A stretch of 64,000 nucleotides of DNA, taken from the IMG/VR virus record IMGVR_UViG_3300025314_000014, positions 1-64,000 of that record; one strand, 5' to 3'. Both the position numbers and the translations under genes were made by a program. Source of the DNA: a virus. This document shows positions 7,336 to 16,961 of the stretch, in pieces. Position 1 is the first letter of the stretch, and each line of letters begins with the position of its first letter. The notes under the pieces were generated by a model, which saw only the letters and a list, made by a program, of their open reading frames with translations, did no database searches and was not told the origin of the DNA.

Positions 7336-10300
7336 CGGGAGCGCCTCTTATGCCTACCCTGCATAAAGATAGGAGTTGCTCCAAACCATTTGGCAAGGGC
7401 AGCGTCGGCCTCTGGATTAGCAAACCTGTAACGCTCTTTGAGGTCACTGACTATGGATTCAACCTGACGAAGAACTGGCAAGTCAGAGGCTATAGATGCA
7501 GCCTGCTCAAGTGGATACCCCTGCTTGACGAGACCTTGGACTATTGAGAACACATAGTCATCGGTAGTCTCATAGGGGCTTAGTTCAGGTGAACCTTTCC
7601 TGATTGTATCCCAGACTGAATCCTCTAGCTCGAAGTAGGGTCTAAGAGTTCTAATTGCCTTCTTGTATTCCTTTGTGAGTGGAGTGTCTCGGAGGCCTGT
7701 GTTATCCTCAACATAACGTTTCTGCTCAGGCGTCCAGGAGTCCTCTAAGTCGTTCAGACTAACAGCCAGCTTCTCAGGGTCTATGTTACCCCAAGGTGTG
7801 CGGGCATTGATGAAGGCATCTCGTTGCTGTTGAAGTGCCAAGTCATTAGGATTATCAGGTACTTGAAGCCTACCCGCTGCCTCTGGATGGTCACGTTCCC
7901 ACTGGTCAAAGGCTCCTGCACGGGCAGCATTGATACGCTGGTACTCGGCTCTCCATTCAGGACCAGCCATACCTGCTGAGTCAAGTGCCTTCATCTGAGT
8001 CTCATAAGTATCAAGCAGAGTGGTGCGGGCCTCAAGCGCCTTGCCATATTCACTTGTGGCTTCTGGACGCTTCAATTCTGGCCTAGCCCTCTCAAGCTCA
8101 AACTTCTGCCTAGGCTCAAGGTCAGGCCAATTCTTCTGGAATGACTCCTGAGCGGCCTCATTACGACGGTTAGCAAGGTTCTCATAAGCTGTAAGAGGAG
8201 CAGCCTTTGTACCAAGTATTTGGAGAGCAGAGGCTCCAATCTCCTGTGGAGTCTTGGGAATACCCTCTTCACCTGCCTGTTGGAGAGAGATAGGCCCTAG
8301 CTGCTTTGTAAGCTGTCCAAGACTAACCAGAACCTCCTCAGCATTACCCCATTTGAGGTCAGCACCTTGGATTGTGTGGCCCTGAATGAGGTCATAAATG
8401 CGGGCAACTGCAGGAGAAGCCTTGGTACGTGCAATATAGCTAGTGCCTTGAATAGGATTCGTGGCCCCTATATAGATAGCCTTCACAAGTGAATCCCAGG
8501 GGCCAAAGACGCTAATATCACGGCCAAGTGCTCGTATCCTTAGGAAGTTAGAGCTAGAGGGATTGAAGTCAGTCTTGTTGCCCAGAACCTCATTGAGAGA
8601 GTACGTAAGGGCCGTACCCAAGATAACCAGCTTGGATATTGCCTTAGCTGCCTCATTCCCTCCTAGTGTCCTCTTCGTCAAGCCATCTGAAACTAGACCT
8701 ATCTGGGAGCGGAAGAATCTGGGGGCGAACAGCATTGCAGTCTCCAGGCTGGTAGCCTTCCCACCGGTGTAGCCTGTTGCAAGGTTAACCATACGGGCTA
8801 GGCCCTCTAGGTCTTTAGTTGATGCACCAGCCTTAGCCGCTGACTCAAACATCTCCAGACGCAGGCTATTCCCGAAACGGGTGAACCAAGTATTTGACAG
8901 TCTGGCAGCCTTACCAAATCCAGGAAGTTTCTCAGGCCAGCCTGAGAAGAGGAACTCACCCATATCGTTGCGGGCTGCGAAGTGACCTCCACTCTTGAGG
9001 AAGTTATCGAGTAGGCCACTAGCCTGGTGTGCTGCAATCCTCTCATCATAGGCAGTAGTAAAGGCATATCTAAGGGATTGTATATAGGCTTTAGGGTTAT
9101 GAGCAGCACCTATTAGGCCCTGGACACCCATAAAGGATGCATCAGCAGTCGCCATCAGGGGCCTGATAAGGTTGTTGAACCTGTTAACAGTTGACTCCAA
9201 GAGGCCAGAAGCCTTAGGACTGTCGAAGTCTAGGAGCCTTTCACCAACCTGCTCGGAATAGAACTTGCCTCGGAAACGTTTAGGAAACTCTCTTGTACCG
9301 CCAGCGGTTAGTTCCCGCATAATAGTAGCTCGACGGGCCTTAATAGGTTGGAGTTCAGCACGAGCAGTTCTAAGTAGGCCCCTAGCTTCCTCTTGGATTC
9401 CAGCTAGAGTAGCTTGGCGGCCAGCCTTCAGAGGTAGTCCAGAGGCCTCCTTTGCTCTCTTACCAAGGGCCACAAGGTCATTCTCAACAAGTTTTCCTGG
9501 CATACGGAAGGCCCATCTACTGCCTACACGTTTGGCAATGGTTGCCTCACGCTCTAGGGACTGTAGACGCCTAATCCTCTGTACTAGAGCGACTCCCTGC
9601 TTAAGTAGGTCTGGAGCCTGTTGGCCCAGTAACTCAGTAACACTAAACCCATAGGGCCTAAGTGCTGCCTCAAGCCATTTGTCTGCGACACGGTTATAAC
9701 CCTGAACTATACGGGCCTGTTGAGCATCAGCAAACCCCATATACTCCAGGCCAGCTTCAATACCTTCAGCCTTAGTAGAGACACTACGGGGCTTCTCGAA
9801 GGCCTGCTTAGCACCTAGCTTCTCCTTGACAACAGGGCCTACTGGGACTGTCTCCTCAAGCTGTGTCAAGGATTTTGGGTCAGTGATATTCACTGGGCGG
9901 CGGATTACCTGACGGTGAGTATAAATGCCACGAGGAGTAGGTATGTCATGGACTTTAAGGCCAGCAGCCTTTTCAGTTTGGCGGAGGATACTTAGCTGTT
10001 CATTGACCAGCTTGACTGCGCCTATCTGTTGGGGGTTGAGCTTGAAGTCCTTATAGGTCTCAATTACATCATCAATATAAGGCTGACCTGGGAGGTCTAA
10101 GACTCTCCCCTCATTGTTAAGCCTAAAAGTCTTGCTTACAGCCGCACGTATTAGGTCATTAGAGCGGGCAGCAGCATTGTGACCAAAGGCTCTAATCCTG
10201 CCATACTCATGGAGGAGCATTCCCATATCATCATCGATAAGACGGACTCCTCGACCTTCTAGCCAACGCGTAACTGAGCCTGGAAGGGAGTTGCCTATTA

Positions 10301-11138
10301 CCCTCCTACCAAACTGAGTAAGAGAGAGATTCTGACGGGCATCGATGATGACTTCCTCTGCTGTATGGACTCCAAACTTATCTAGGGTAGTTCCCCTCAT
10401 ACCCTGGATAATACGCTCCATCTCAGGGGATTCAGCAGCACCCCCAGAGATTGCAGGAAGGATATTCTTAAGGGCAGCCCTACTACCTATACCTGAGAAG
10501 AGTGCGTCTAGGACTGGAAGCCTAGCAGCAGTCCTAGCACCAATCTTGCCAACTGCTCCTGTCCCCCCCAAAATCAAGCCTGGATAATTGAGAGGGTCAA
10601 ACACAGTATAAGCTGTAGCCTCTGCTGCTATCTCATGCTCTAGCTCAGGCGAGATTGGTATTGGCCTCTTCCTAAATACATCAGAAACACCTGGGATACC
10701 GCTTTTCCCTAGGAGGCCTCCGCCTGCCCCTATATCAGCATACTTCTCTCCAAGTGGCCTACCAACCTCCCTGTAAGATAGGTCCATTAGCTGCTTCACT
10801 GGCCGGAGAACATCCCAGGGCTCTCTAACCTTACCTCGGAATACAGCAGAGGATACATCATCTACTGCACCCAAAACAGGAGAAGCAATCTTACCAAGGA
10901 TACCTCCACCGCCGCCTTTGGACTTAGTATCAGGCTGAATCTCATCCGCCTGGATACGAGTCATTAGAGGACCTTCTGGACTCCCTAGCTGGGGGAAGAG
11001 ATTAGGGTCAAGGCCACGGCGTGCCATCTCACCACGGGCCTGACGCCTAAATGCTATACGTTCAGCAGAGGCTCTGAAGGCCCTACCCTCACGCCTGGAC
11101 CTAACGTCCCTGGGCTCGGACTCCCACCAGTTAGGCAT
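7332..11138 (-). CDS. Giant virion protein, 1268 aa (putative internal/ejection protein)
   Basis: The largest gene of phage A, between portal-side genes and scaffold. It is helical, with a hydrophobic stretch near the C-terminal third (ISKLVILGTALTYSLNEVLG) and charged coiled regions after it. A segment around MATADASFMGVQGLIGAAHN matches in style and position WASADMSFIGLQTLPSLAVN of the 1676-aa protein of phage B, so the two appear homologous. Proteins of this size beside the portal in short-tailed phages are usually internal virion proteins ejected into the cell. No lysozyme, transglycosylase or polymerase motif is visible. The start has no overlap (2-base gap) with the upstream 104-aa gene. 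Confidence 0.7.
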   Translation of the reverse strand: MPNWWESEPRDVRSRREGRAFRASAERIAFRRQARGEMARRGLDPNLFPQLGSPEGPLMTRIQADEIQPDTKSKGGGGGILGKIASPVLGAVDDVSSAVFRGKVREPWDVLRPVKQLMDLSYREVGRPLGEKYADIGAGGGLLGKSGIPGVSDVFRKRPIPISPELEHEIAAEATAYTVFDPLNYPGLILGGTGAVGKIGARTAARLPVLDALFSGIGSRAALKNILPAISGGAAESPEMERIIQGMRGTTLDKFGVHTAEEVIIDARQNLSLTQFGRRVIGNSLPGSVTRWLEGRGVRLIDDDMGMLLHEYGRIRAFGHNAAARSNDLIRAAVSKTFRLNNEGRVLDLPGQPYIDDVIETYKDFKLNPQQIGAVKLVNEQLSILRQTEKAAGLKVHDIPTPRGIYTHRQVIRRPVNITDPKSLTQLEETVPVGPVVKEKLGAKQAFEKPRSVSTKAEGIEAGLEYMGFADAQQARIVQGYNRVADKWLEAALRPYGFSVTELLGQQAPDLLKQGVALVQRIRRLQSLEREATIAKRVGSRWAFRMPGKLVENDLVALGKRAKEASGLPLKAGRQATLAGIQEEARGLLRTARAELQPIKARRATIMRELTAGGTREFPKRFRGKFYSEQVGERLLDFDSPKASGLLESTVNRFNNLIRPLMATADASFMGVQGLIGAAHNPKAYIQSLRYAFTTAYDERIAAHQASGLLDNFLKSGGHFAARNDMGEFLFSGWPEKLPGFGKAARLSNTWFTRFGNSLRLEMFESAAKAGASTKDLEGLARMVNLATGYTGGKATSLETAMLFAPRFFRSQIGLVSDGLTKRTLGGNEAAKAISKLVILGTALTYSLNEVLGNKTDFNPSSSNFLRIRALGRDISVFGPWDSLVKAIYIGATNPIQGTSYIARTKASPAVARIYDLIQGHTIQGADLKWGNAEEVLVSLGQLTKQLGPISLQQAGEEGIPKTPQEIGASALQILGTKAAPLTAYENLANRRNEAAQESFQKNWPDLEPRQKFELERARPELKRPEATSEYGKALEARTTLLDTYETQMKALDSAGMAGPEWRAEYQRINAARAGAFDQWERDHPEAAGRLQVPDNPNDLALQQQRDAFINARTPWGNIDPEKLAVSLNDLEDSWTPEQKRYVEDNTGLRDTPLTKEYKKAIRTLRPYFELEDSVWDTIRKGSPELSPYETTDDYVFSIVQGLVKQGYPLEQAASIASDLPVLRQVESIVSDLKERYRFANPEADAALAKWFGATPIFMQGRHKRRSR

Positions 11139-11140
11139 AT

Positions 11141-11455
11141 CTATGAACTCAGGTATCCGCTATCCACTGACTTCCTGCGCCGCTGATTCTGCTGGCCGAA
11201 TGCTCTGCTCTGGGCAGTAGGACTAGCTTGAGAAGGTAGACTAAACTCCTGGATTATCCTCTTCATAACTGCCTGACCCTGAGGAGAGTTCTGGAAGTCA
11301 GTAGGTCTCATTAGGTCTCCCTGCTGGCCAAATGCCCTTGACTGGGCTGTAGAGCTAGCCTGGGAAGGCAGTCTCTTAGGTCTCTTAGCCGACTGCATAA
11401 ACTCCAAGGCTAGTCGAGTGTGCCTAGGGTCTACTGATATTTGCATATGTGGCAT
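11141..11455 (-). CDS. 104-aa virion-region protein with internal duplication
   Basis: Contains a 17-residue element twice, LPSQASSTAQSRAFGQQ and LPSQASPTAQSRAFGQQ, 43 residues apart, in a basic, Gln/Ser-rich chain. The DNA copies differ at many third positions, so the repeat is old and kept at protein level. ATG follows AGGAGG by 5 bases. Perhaps a flexible protein or a binding motif for the giant virion protein next door; family not recognised. Confidence 0.6.
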   Translation of the reverse strand: MPHMQISVDPRHTRLALEFMQSAKRPKRLPSQASSTAQSRAFGQQGDLMRPTDFQNSPQGQAVMKRIIQEFSLPSQASPTAQSRAFGQQNQRRRKSVDSGYLSS

Positions 11456-11464
11456 TGCAGCCTC

Positions 11465-12235
11465 CTAGAAGGAATACTGTGTCGCACCAGTGTTGACATA
11501 GGGAATAAAGCCTTCCTGCAATTTCTGGAAATAGTCCTCTGGATTAATACCGACCCGTGTACCTCCCTGTTGAACACCACCCTTGAGAAAGCTCGAAAGA
11601 ATAGCAAGGTCAGTCGGGTCAAAGGTTTGGAACTGGCTCCTACTAACAGATTGAGTAGTGGGAATGTTGACTCCAAACTGGCCTATACCAGCGGAGACTT
11701 CAGGAGCAGCACCTATAATGGAGTTGAACATAGCCTGGATGTCAGCATCAGACCTGACAGCCCCAGTTTGAGGGGCAAGCCCTTGCTCCTGCAGTTTTCT
11801 CTTATACAGTTCGTAGGCCACAAAGTCAGCAGGATTAGCGGACAGTTGCGCCTCGGTAGTGTAACGTTGCTGTTTGAGGTTCTCTCGGTCTATTGTAGCC
11901 TGGAGGTCGGTTGCATACTTCTGAGCCGCAATCAGTTTGTCCTGGAGATTCATATAGGACCCAGGGTCTATAAATAGGCTGCTAGGGTATCCGGTGGGTG
12001 CTGGTGCAGCAGGGGCTGGTGCTGCAGGGGCTGGAGCAGGTGCTGGTGCTGCTGCGCCTACAATCTGTCCTGGTCTCCAACCTCCAAGGAGTGCCTTCTG
12101 GAGAGCCACATTGCCTGCTGCCGACCCAACAGGAGCAGTAATCCCAATCTGTCCATAAAGAGTTTTAAGCTCTGCCATTCCTGGCCAGTTGCGGCCTACA
12201 AGTCTTGCATAAGTCTGATACGGGTACTCAGCCAC
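11465..12235 (-). CDS. Virion-region protein with Ala-Pro hinge, 256 aa
   Basis: I start it at GTG (12233-12235) because GGAGGTG lies 5 bases upstream, inside the end of the previous gene; an ATG 13 codons earlier lacks a site. Residues ~65-85 are an Ala-Pro linker (repeats of APAPAPAAPAP), separating a short N-terminal domain from a helical, Gln-rich C-terminal domain. Ala-Pro hinges are common in virion proteins. Sits between portal and giant gene; probably part of the ejectosome or a tail-portal accessory (inference). Confidence 0.6.
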   Translation of the reverse strand: MAEYPYQTYARLVGRNWPGMAELKTLYGQIGITAPVGSAAGNVALQKALLGGWRPGQIVGAAAPAPAPAPAAPAPAAPAPTGYPSSLFIDPGSYMNLQDKLIAAQKYATDLQATIDRENLKQQRYTTEAQLSANPADFVAYELYKRKLQEQGLAPQTGAVRSDADIQAMFNSIIGAAPEVSAGIGQFGVNIPTTQSVSRSQFQTFDPTDLAILSSFLKGGVQQGGTRVGINPEDYFQKLQEGFIPYVNTGATQYSF

Positions 12236-12237
12236 AG

Positions 12238-12429
12238 TTACACCTCCGACCCTACAGGAGCACACATAGCGCACAGAAGAACAGGCATGGAAGTCTGTAT
12301 CCAGTTGATAGGATTCTTAACCTGTGGATATATTTGCTCTTGAGGTATAAATACAACCTGCGTTAGGCCTCTCACAGCCTGAGAATATTCCTTCCAATGT
12401 TGACATCCTGGACAGAAAAAGATTTGCAT
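12238..12429 (-). CDS. Zinc-ribbon mini-protein, 63 aa
   Basis: Two CxxC knuckles, FFCPGCQHW at the N-terminus and LLCAMCAPV near the C-terminus, predict a zinc ribbon. ATG touches the stop of the upstream gene and its stop lies two bases before the next start, so it is tightly coupled. Function unknown. Confidence 0.6.
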   Translation of the reverse strand: MQIFFCPGCQHWKEYSQAVRGLTQVVFIPQEQIYPQVKNPINWIQTSMPVLLCAMCAPVGSEV

Positions 12430-13209
12430 CTAGAGGAACCTCTTGGCTAAGTCAATAGCCTGCTGAATCTGGCTTGTATCAGGGACTCCTACAGCATAAG
12501 GACTGGGAGTGGTTTGTATTAGGTTGAGGGCGATTGCAAACGGGTCATAGGCAATTGGCTTGGACTCTCGCGGCTGGAGGCCGAGACTTGTTGCTAGGCC
12601 CCCAGGCTCAAAACCTGTAGAGTACTTGGAGCCTTCTGGGATTGTGAACTGCTGAATACCCTCGAACCGTTCACCTGCCTCTGAGATGGCATCCAGTTGC
12701 CTATTGAACTCCTGCATAGCTTGGTCTGAGCGGAGACGGCGAGCCTCAACCTCAGTACCAAGGCCCTCAATGACTGCACTCAGGTAGTTGGACATTCGTT
12801 GGTTAGCAGCAGAGGCGGCAGCGGCGGCACTAGAGGCCCCTCCATCCCCAGAATCACCCTCTGTCAGATTCCTATATGCAGCTACATCCTTATAGTACGA
12901 GGAGTAGTCACGACCTATAACCTTACCATATTCGTCCAGTAGGTCATAGGCAGGGTCATTGATATTAGGTATAGGAATATCTCCAGGCCCATACCTAGTA
13001 GTAGTACCAGTGGGTTGACTTACTCCAGGCTCAGTGAATGGAAAGGTTGCAGGAGCGGAGGTACTTGCCCATATAGCCTTACCAGAGGAGTCATATCCAA
13101 TAATCTTCTTGGGAGTAATGGGTGGAGGTGTCACAGGGTAAGCAGGCCTAGGAGTAGGTGTTGGAGTTGGCCCTGGAGTTAGCCTCGGTAAAGGTTTAGG
13201 TTGTGTCAT
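12430..13209 (-). CDS. Proline-rich virion-region protein, 259 aa
   Basis: The first 35 residues are Pro/Thr repeats (TPGPTPTPTPRPAYPVTPPP), followed by a linker, an Ala-rich patch and a helical region (~residues 135-175, GTEVEARRLRSDQAMQEFN). It occupies the same place, two genes after the portal, as the 263-aa Gln-rich protein of phage B (54740-55531), suggesting an equivalent virion role. It overlaps the 101-aa gene by 4 bases. Confidence 0.6.
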   Translation of the reverse strand: MTQPKPLPRLTPGPTPTPTPRPAYPVTPPPITPKKIIGYDSSGKAIWASTSAPATFPFTEPGVSQPTGTTTRYGPGDIPIPNINDPAYDLLDEYGKVIGRDYSSYYKDVAAYRNLTEGDSGDGGASSAAAAASAANQRMSNYLSAVIEGLGTEVEARRLRSDQAMQEFNRQLDAISEAGERFEGIQQFTIPEGSKYSTGFEPGGLATSLGLQPRESKPIAYDPFAIALNLIQTTPSPYAVGVPDTSQIQQAIDLAKRFL

Positions 13210-13511
13210 GCCATACCTCGATTCACAGATAGCCTTGTAATGTGAGTAACGAAGTCCTGAATGTCCTTCTTAACTAGCTCCTCTTGGTCAGGCATTCCAC
13301 GGTATTTGTTAGCGAGCCGTTGAGCAACCTCTTGCCAGTCCTCAGGAGTCATTGTAAGAAACTTCTCTAGCTGCTCATCAGGAGAAAGAGGAACTGAACC
13401 ATAGGTGTATTCGGCCTCTAGCTCCTTGATAAGCCGCTGCCTCATATCGAAGTACCACTCCTCTACCTCAGTCCTAAGCTTATCAAGTCGAGGGCCAGAG
13501 AGAATAGGCAT
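13206..13511 (-). CDS. Small helical protein after portal, 101 aa
   Basis: Highly charged and helical (RLDKLRTEVEEWYFDMRQRL; DEQLEKFL). It overlaps the portal stop by one base (ATG within TAATG). Phage B has a similar-sized charged helical protein in the same slot (55531-55821). Probably a portal-associated or head-completion factor; not recognised as a family. Confidence 0.6.
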   Translation of the reverse strand: MPILSGPRLDKLRTEVEEWYFDMRQRLIKELEAEYTYGSVPLSPDEQLEKFLTMTPEDWQEVAQRLANKYRGMPDQEELVKKDIQDFVTHITRLSVNRGMA

Positions 13512-15364
13512 TATGCCCTTTCCCTCATTCCAGGTGGAAACGCTCCTGCTGCCTCCGGCGGTTGTCTCGACTGACCCGCACGAGTGTAACCTCCAGCAGC
13601 CTGAGCAGCCTCACCAGTTGGAGAACGACCATTACCCTTCAAGGCTGCCATTAGCTCTTGGACGCCTCCTGGACCTCCTCTTGGAGCCAAGGAGTTGCTA
13701 CTAATAGGCTGACCATCTGGACCTACAAGGCCAGCCTCAGGAGGTGGAAGTATTCCCACTGTCTCCAAGACATCCTTATAGAGACTAGGCTTGAGAAGCT
13801 CCTGTAGGTCCTCCTTCATCCTCTCGTATTCAATCTCCTCTGGCTGCTCCAATCTCATCCCACTCTCAAGCACTATCCGACGAGGGATATGGCCGCGAGC
13901 GTGCATCCTGTCATAGAACTGACCCTCAGCGATGATGTTCTGTGGGAGCATAGGGTCAACTTCGACTGTAATAACAGCAGGAAACTCTTTAATATCCTTA
14001 GGAGATAGAGAAAGGTCATCAATCCAAATTTCCTGACGGGCACTCCTAACAAGCTCTGACTCTAACCACCTTACTAACTCTGCAAGGGCTAGTTCATAGG
14101 AGTCCACAAGATATTGGAATTGGCTACGAGCCATCAGGTATAGAGAGTTGTCACGGTATCCAGAGCCTACTGCCCCAGGTGGAACACCCTTGAATATAGG
14201 TGAAACTCCGTGCTGACCCATGAGCCGAAGCATTAGCTCAATAAAAGGAAGAGCAGCAAAGGCATTCTCAGCACCTGCAAATGGGTCTTGAATCTTAGCA
14301 CCAGCAGGAAGTGCCTCAGCCTGGTCACCCTTGAACTTCCAGGTTCGAGGAACGAGGTTATTATCCTCTCCCGTCTCGAAACCCTCAGTGGAGCCCTCTG
14401 GAAGCTCTATGGTGAGGCGCTTGCGAACAACAATCTCCACTGCCTCAGCAACCCTTGTAAGAGCACGATTAATAATGGGCTCATTATGGCGGAATATCTC
14501 TGCTACAGAGATGCCATACTTGTCAGGGTCACGGCTAACCGTAGTCCGGCCTATTGCAACAAAGTAGTGAACAGAGGGGTCTGCCTCCTCATACATCAGT
14601 TTCCCATTAATGTATATCTGATACCACTCCTTAGACCAGTATTCAGTTACTAAGGTCAGAGTCTCGGTGCTTGTACCATAGGGAAGAGGTTGTATCTCCT
14701 CAATTGGCATACCTGGGGTAGCAGAGACAATAGCACTAGAAGAGGGAGTCCCAAAGGCAGCCTCAGTCTCTCTCTTTGGACGCCAAGAGTGCTCCAAAGC
14801 CTCTACAATCTCATCTCCTGGACCGAGCCGATAGAAGAACGTAAGAGGGTGAACTGGGACAACCTTGAATGGAGGCCCCCAGAAACGCTTTAGTGCTCTC
14901 TGGCGGTCATTGAACTCAGCATCAGTCTCCTTCACACCGTTGGTAATAAGACGTTTCCTATCAGTCTTAGGCCAAGGGTAGAAGGCAGCCTTAAGAATAC
15001 CCATACCAAGACCAGCCTGACCGTCCACAGTCTCATTGAGCATCCGGCCTATTTTCTTGAGATAAGCGTTCCAGAACTTCTCACGCTTGGAGGAATTAGG
15101 CTGGGCAGTTGCAGAAGTCCTCAATGGAGCTACTCTAACCTGTGGAAGATTAGTTGTAAGAGATGCTTTAACATTCTCGATTAGCTCAGATGCGGCACCA
15201 ATACGTATTTCAAGCCCTGATGGACGCTCCTCATCAGAGAGCTTTACAGGGTCCTCTAGATGCCTAACAAGCTCAATCTCAGAGATACGCTTATGGAGAC
15301 CCTCAAGATTCCTCTTTAGCTCATAGAGCAGCTTGGTTATATAGGTAGAATCAGGAGCTTCCAT
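13511..15364 (-). CDS. Portal protein, phage A
   Basis: 617 aa, the usual portal size, directly downstream of TerL. The N-terminal part (GLEIRIGAASELIENVKASL then LPQVRV) and the long helical stem/wing regions fit a dodecameric portal ring, through which DNA enters and leaves the head and to which terminase and tail bind. The C-terminal 60 residues are Gly/Pro-rich and probably disordered. The 5' end overlaps the small membrane gene by 14 bases. Resemblance to the phage B portal is weak but visible in the first 100 residues. Confidence 0.8.
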   Translation of the reverse strand: MEAPDSTYITKLLYELKRNLEGLHKRISEIELVRHLEDPVKLSDEERPSGLEIRIGAASELIENVKASLTTNLPQVRVAPLRTSATAQPNSSKREKFWNAYLKKIGRMLNETVDGQAGLGMGILKAAFYPWPKTDRKRLITNGVKETDAEFNDRQRALKRFWGPPFKVVPVHPLTFFYRLGPGDEIVEALEHSWRPKRETEAAFGTPSSSAIVSATPGMPIEEIQPLPYGTSTETLTLVTEYWSKEWYQIYINGKLMYEEADPSVHYFVAIGRTTVSRDPDKYGISVAEIFRHNEPIINRALTRVAEAVEIVVRKRLTIELPEGSTEGFETGEDNNLVPRTWKFKGDQAEALPAGAKIQDPFAGAENAFAALPFIELMLRLMGQHGVSPIFKGVPPGAVGSGYRDNSLYLMARSQFQYLVDSYELALAELVRWLESELVRSARQEIWIDDLSLSPKDIKEFPAVITVEVDPMLPQNIIAEGQFYDRMHARGHIPRRIVLESGMRLEQPEEIEYERMKEDLQELLKPSLYKDVLETVGILPPPEAGLVGPDGQPISSNSLAPRGGPGGVQELMAALKGNGRSPTGEAAQAAGGYTRAGQSRQPPEAAGAFPPGMRERA

Positions 15365-15536
15365 TAGAACCTCGAATAGTCACAAAGTAAAAGTAACCAA
15401 GGAAGAGATACGCAAAGAAGGCTAGTCCTAAGAGAGGGACAACCTGTAGAGTTCCAAAAAAGAGAATCATTCCTATCATCCAGCAGAGATTTCTTAGTCC
15501 TAAGCTCCTGTGCCACCACCGAGGTTGTATCTTCAC
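15351..15536 (-). CDS. Small membrane protein between TerL and portal, 61 aa
   Basis: GTG start (15534-15536) with AAAGGG about 10 bases before it. After a basic N-terminus (IQPRWWHRSLGLRN) come two hydrophobic segments (LCWMIGMILFFGTLQVV and LLGLAFFAYLFLGYFYFV). It lies four bases after the TerL stop and overlaps the portal gene by 14 bases. A membrane protein amid packaging genes is odd; superinfection exclusion or holin-like activity is possible but unproved. Confidence 0.55.
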   Translation of the reverse strand: MKIQPRWWHRSLGLRNLCWMIGMILFFGTLQVVPLLGLAFFAYLFLGYFYFVTIRGSNGSS

Positions 15537-15539
15537 AGC

Positions 15540-16961
15540 CTAAAATCCCTTTATAGAAACGAACCGTCTGGGAGTAGAGTGGGCATCCGCCAGGATGCAA
15601 GCAAAGGCGAGCGCATCCAAGCGGTCATCATGCTTACCAAAGGGTACTGCACATAGCTCCGACTCAACTGAGACTCCATCAACAGTAGGCAAACCTTTCG
15701 GGAGCAGTAGCCTACCACTGGCAAACTCCGAAGAAAGATACATAGCACGGCCAACCTTATCGCGGTCGAGCCCTACTACCTTGTGCATTACCTGTCGACG
15801 AGTCCTATAGGGAATCTCTCTGAATGGGAGATTAAACCTTCGCTTCATGGATTGGAGTATATGGGCCTGGAAGCCTATGGTCTCTATACCAATCGCTCGA
15901 AGCCCTGCAGTTCTCTGTGCCCTCTTGACTATCTCTAACTCACCTTGGCTAACCTCACACCTAACTGCCGAGAGTTCCAGCACATACTTGATATTGCGCT
16001 GTATAGAGAGGCCCACAGAGGCAAATCCCCAGTAGTCGGAATAACTCTTTGCCGTAGCTGCAGGGTCAATTCCCATAAAGATATGAAGAGGAGTATTGGG
16101 GATTGTGTCCTTATCCCAGTAATGAATCTCCTCACGGCGGATGATGTTGCCCTCAGCGGCCTCCGGCTGACACATGAAGGTGAGCGCAAAGAGCATATCA
16201 CCCTTGTCCTGGCGTTTGGCCTCAATCACTTCAGGAGTGAACCGAGTTGGGGAGAGGGTAGGCCCCCAAGGATAGTCCCCAGCAACAGGCATCACTATGA
16301 TTGTGAATCCCATGTCCTCAAAGGTGGGAACCAGGTCTTCAACTCCCCATCGAGTTAGAAGGCCAACAATCCTTCCACCTTCAAGAAGCCTATCAATAAT
16401 TACTCCTCTAACCTTGCTCCTTTGAAGCTCCATTGTAGTAGGACTACGAACATCCTCTTGGTTGGTAGGGTCGTCGATGATGATAATGTCAAAGTGAAGG
16501 CCCTGATAGGGGCCATTCATGCCTGTGGCCATTAGAGTTGGCTCAGGGTCAGTAATGTCTCGCTTTACATACAGGACAGATTTAGTCCACTGTTTCTCAG
16601 AATCCTCTTGGACTCCAAAGGCTGACCTGTAGACATTATTAGACTTAATGGTTTGGCTGATAGCCATTAGCTGCTTCTCAGCCTGCTCACCAGCATTCAT
16701 TAGCCAGAGGATTCTAACGTTACAATTATGCCCAATCGCCCTCTCCACAAAATGTCTAACAGTTGTAGACTTAAAGGTATCAGGAGGACAAACGATAAGG
16801 GTCCTATGGAGAGTTTCTAAACCCTCAGCCCATGCCTCCTGATATAGCTCATATGTGTAGTGGTGGACAGCCTGAGCATAGGTTGCCTGGTCACCTATTT
16901 GAGCAGCCATGACCCTGGCAGCAAACTCCGAGTCAACCCCAGAGGGAGCCTCAACTACCAT
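15540..16961 (-). CDS. terL: Terminase large subunit, phage A
   Basis: 473 aa. ATPase domain: a divergent Walker A, CPPDTFKST (Lys64), then Walker B HFDIIIIDDP (~157-165). Nuclease domain: FMGIDPAATAKSYSD (~residue 300), the first acidic strand of the RNase H-like fold, and further acidic residues near KHDDRLDALA at the C-terminus. It cuts and pumps phage DNA into the head. The Walker A lacks the Gly that normally precedes Lys, which is notable, but the rest is intact and 473 aa is full length. The start overlaps the TerS stop by 11 bases. Confidence 0.9.
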   Translation of the reverse strand: MVVEAPSGVDSEFAARVMAAQIGDQATYAQAVHHYTYELYQEAWAEGLETLHRTLIVCPPDTFKSTTVRHFVERAIGHNCNVRILWLMNAGEQAEKQLMAISQTIKSNNVYRSAFGVQEDSEKQWTKSVLYVKRDITDPEPTLMATGMNGPYQGLHFDIIIIDDPTNQEDVRSPTTMELQRSKVRGVIIDRLLEGGRIVGLLTRWGVEDLVPTFEDMGFTIIVMPVAGDYPWGPTLSPTRFTPEVIEAKRQDKGDMLFALTFMCQPEAAEGNIIRREEIHYWDKDTIPNTPLHIFMGIDPAATAKSYSDYWGFASVGLSIQRNIKYVLELSAVRCEVSQGELEIVKRAQRTAGLRAIGIETIGFQAHILQSMKRRFNLPFREIPYRTRRQVMHKVVGLDRDKVGRAMYLSSEFASGRLLLPKGLPTVDGVSVESELCAVPFGKHDDRLDALAFACILADAHSTPRRFVSIKGF

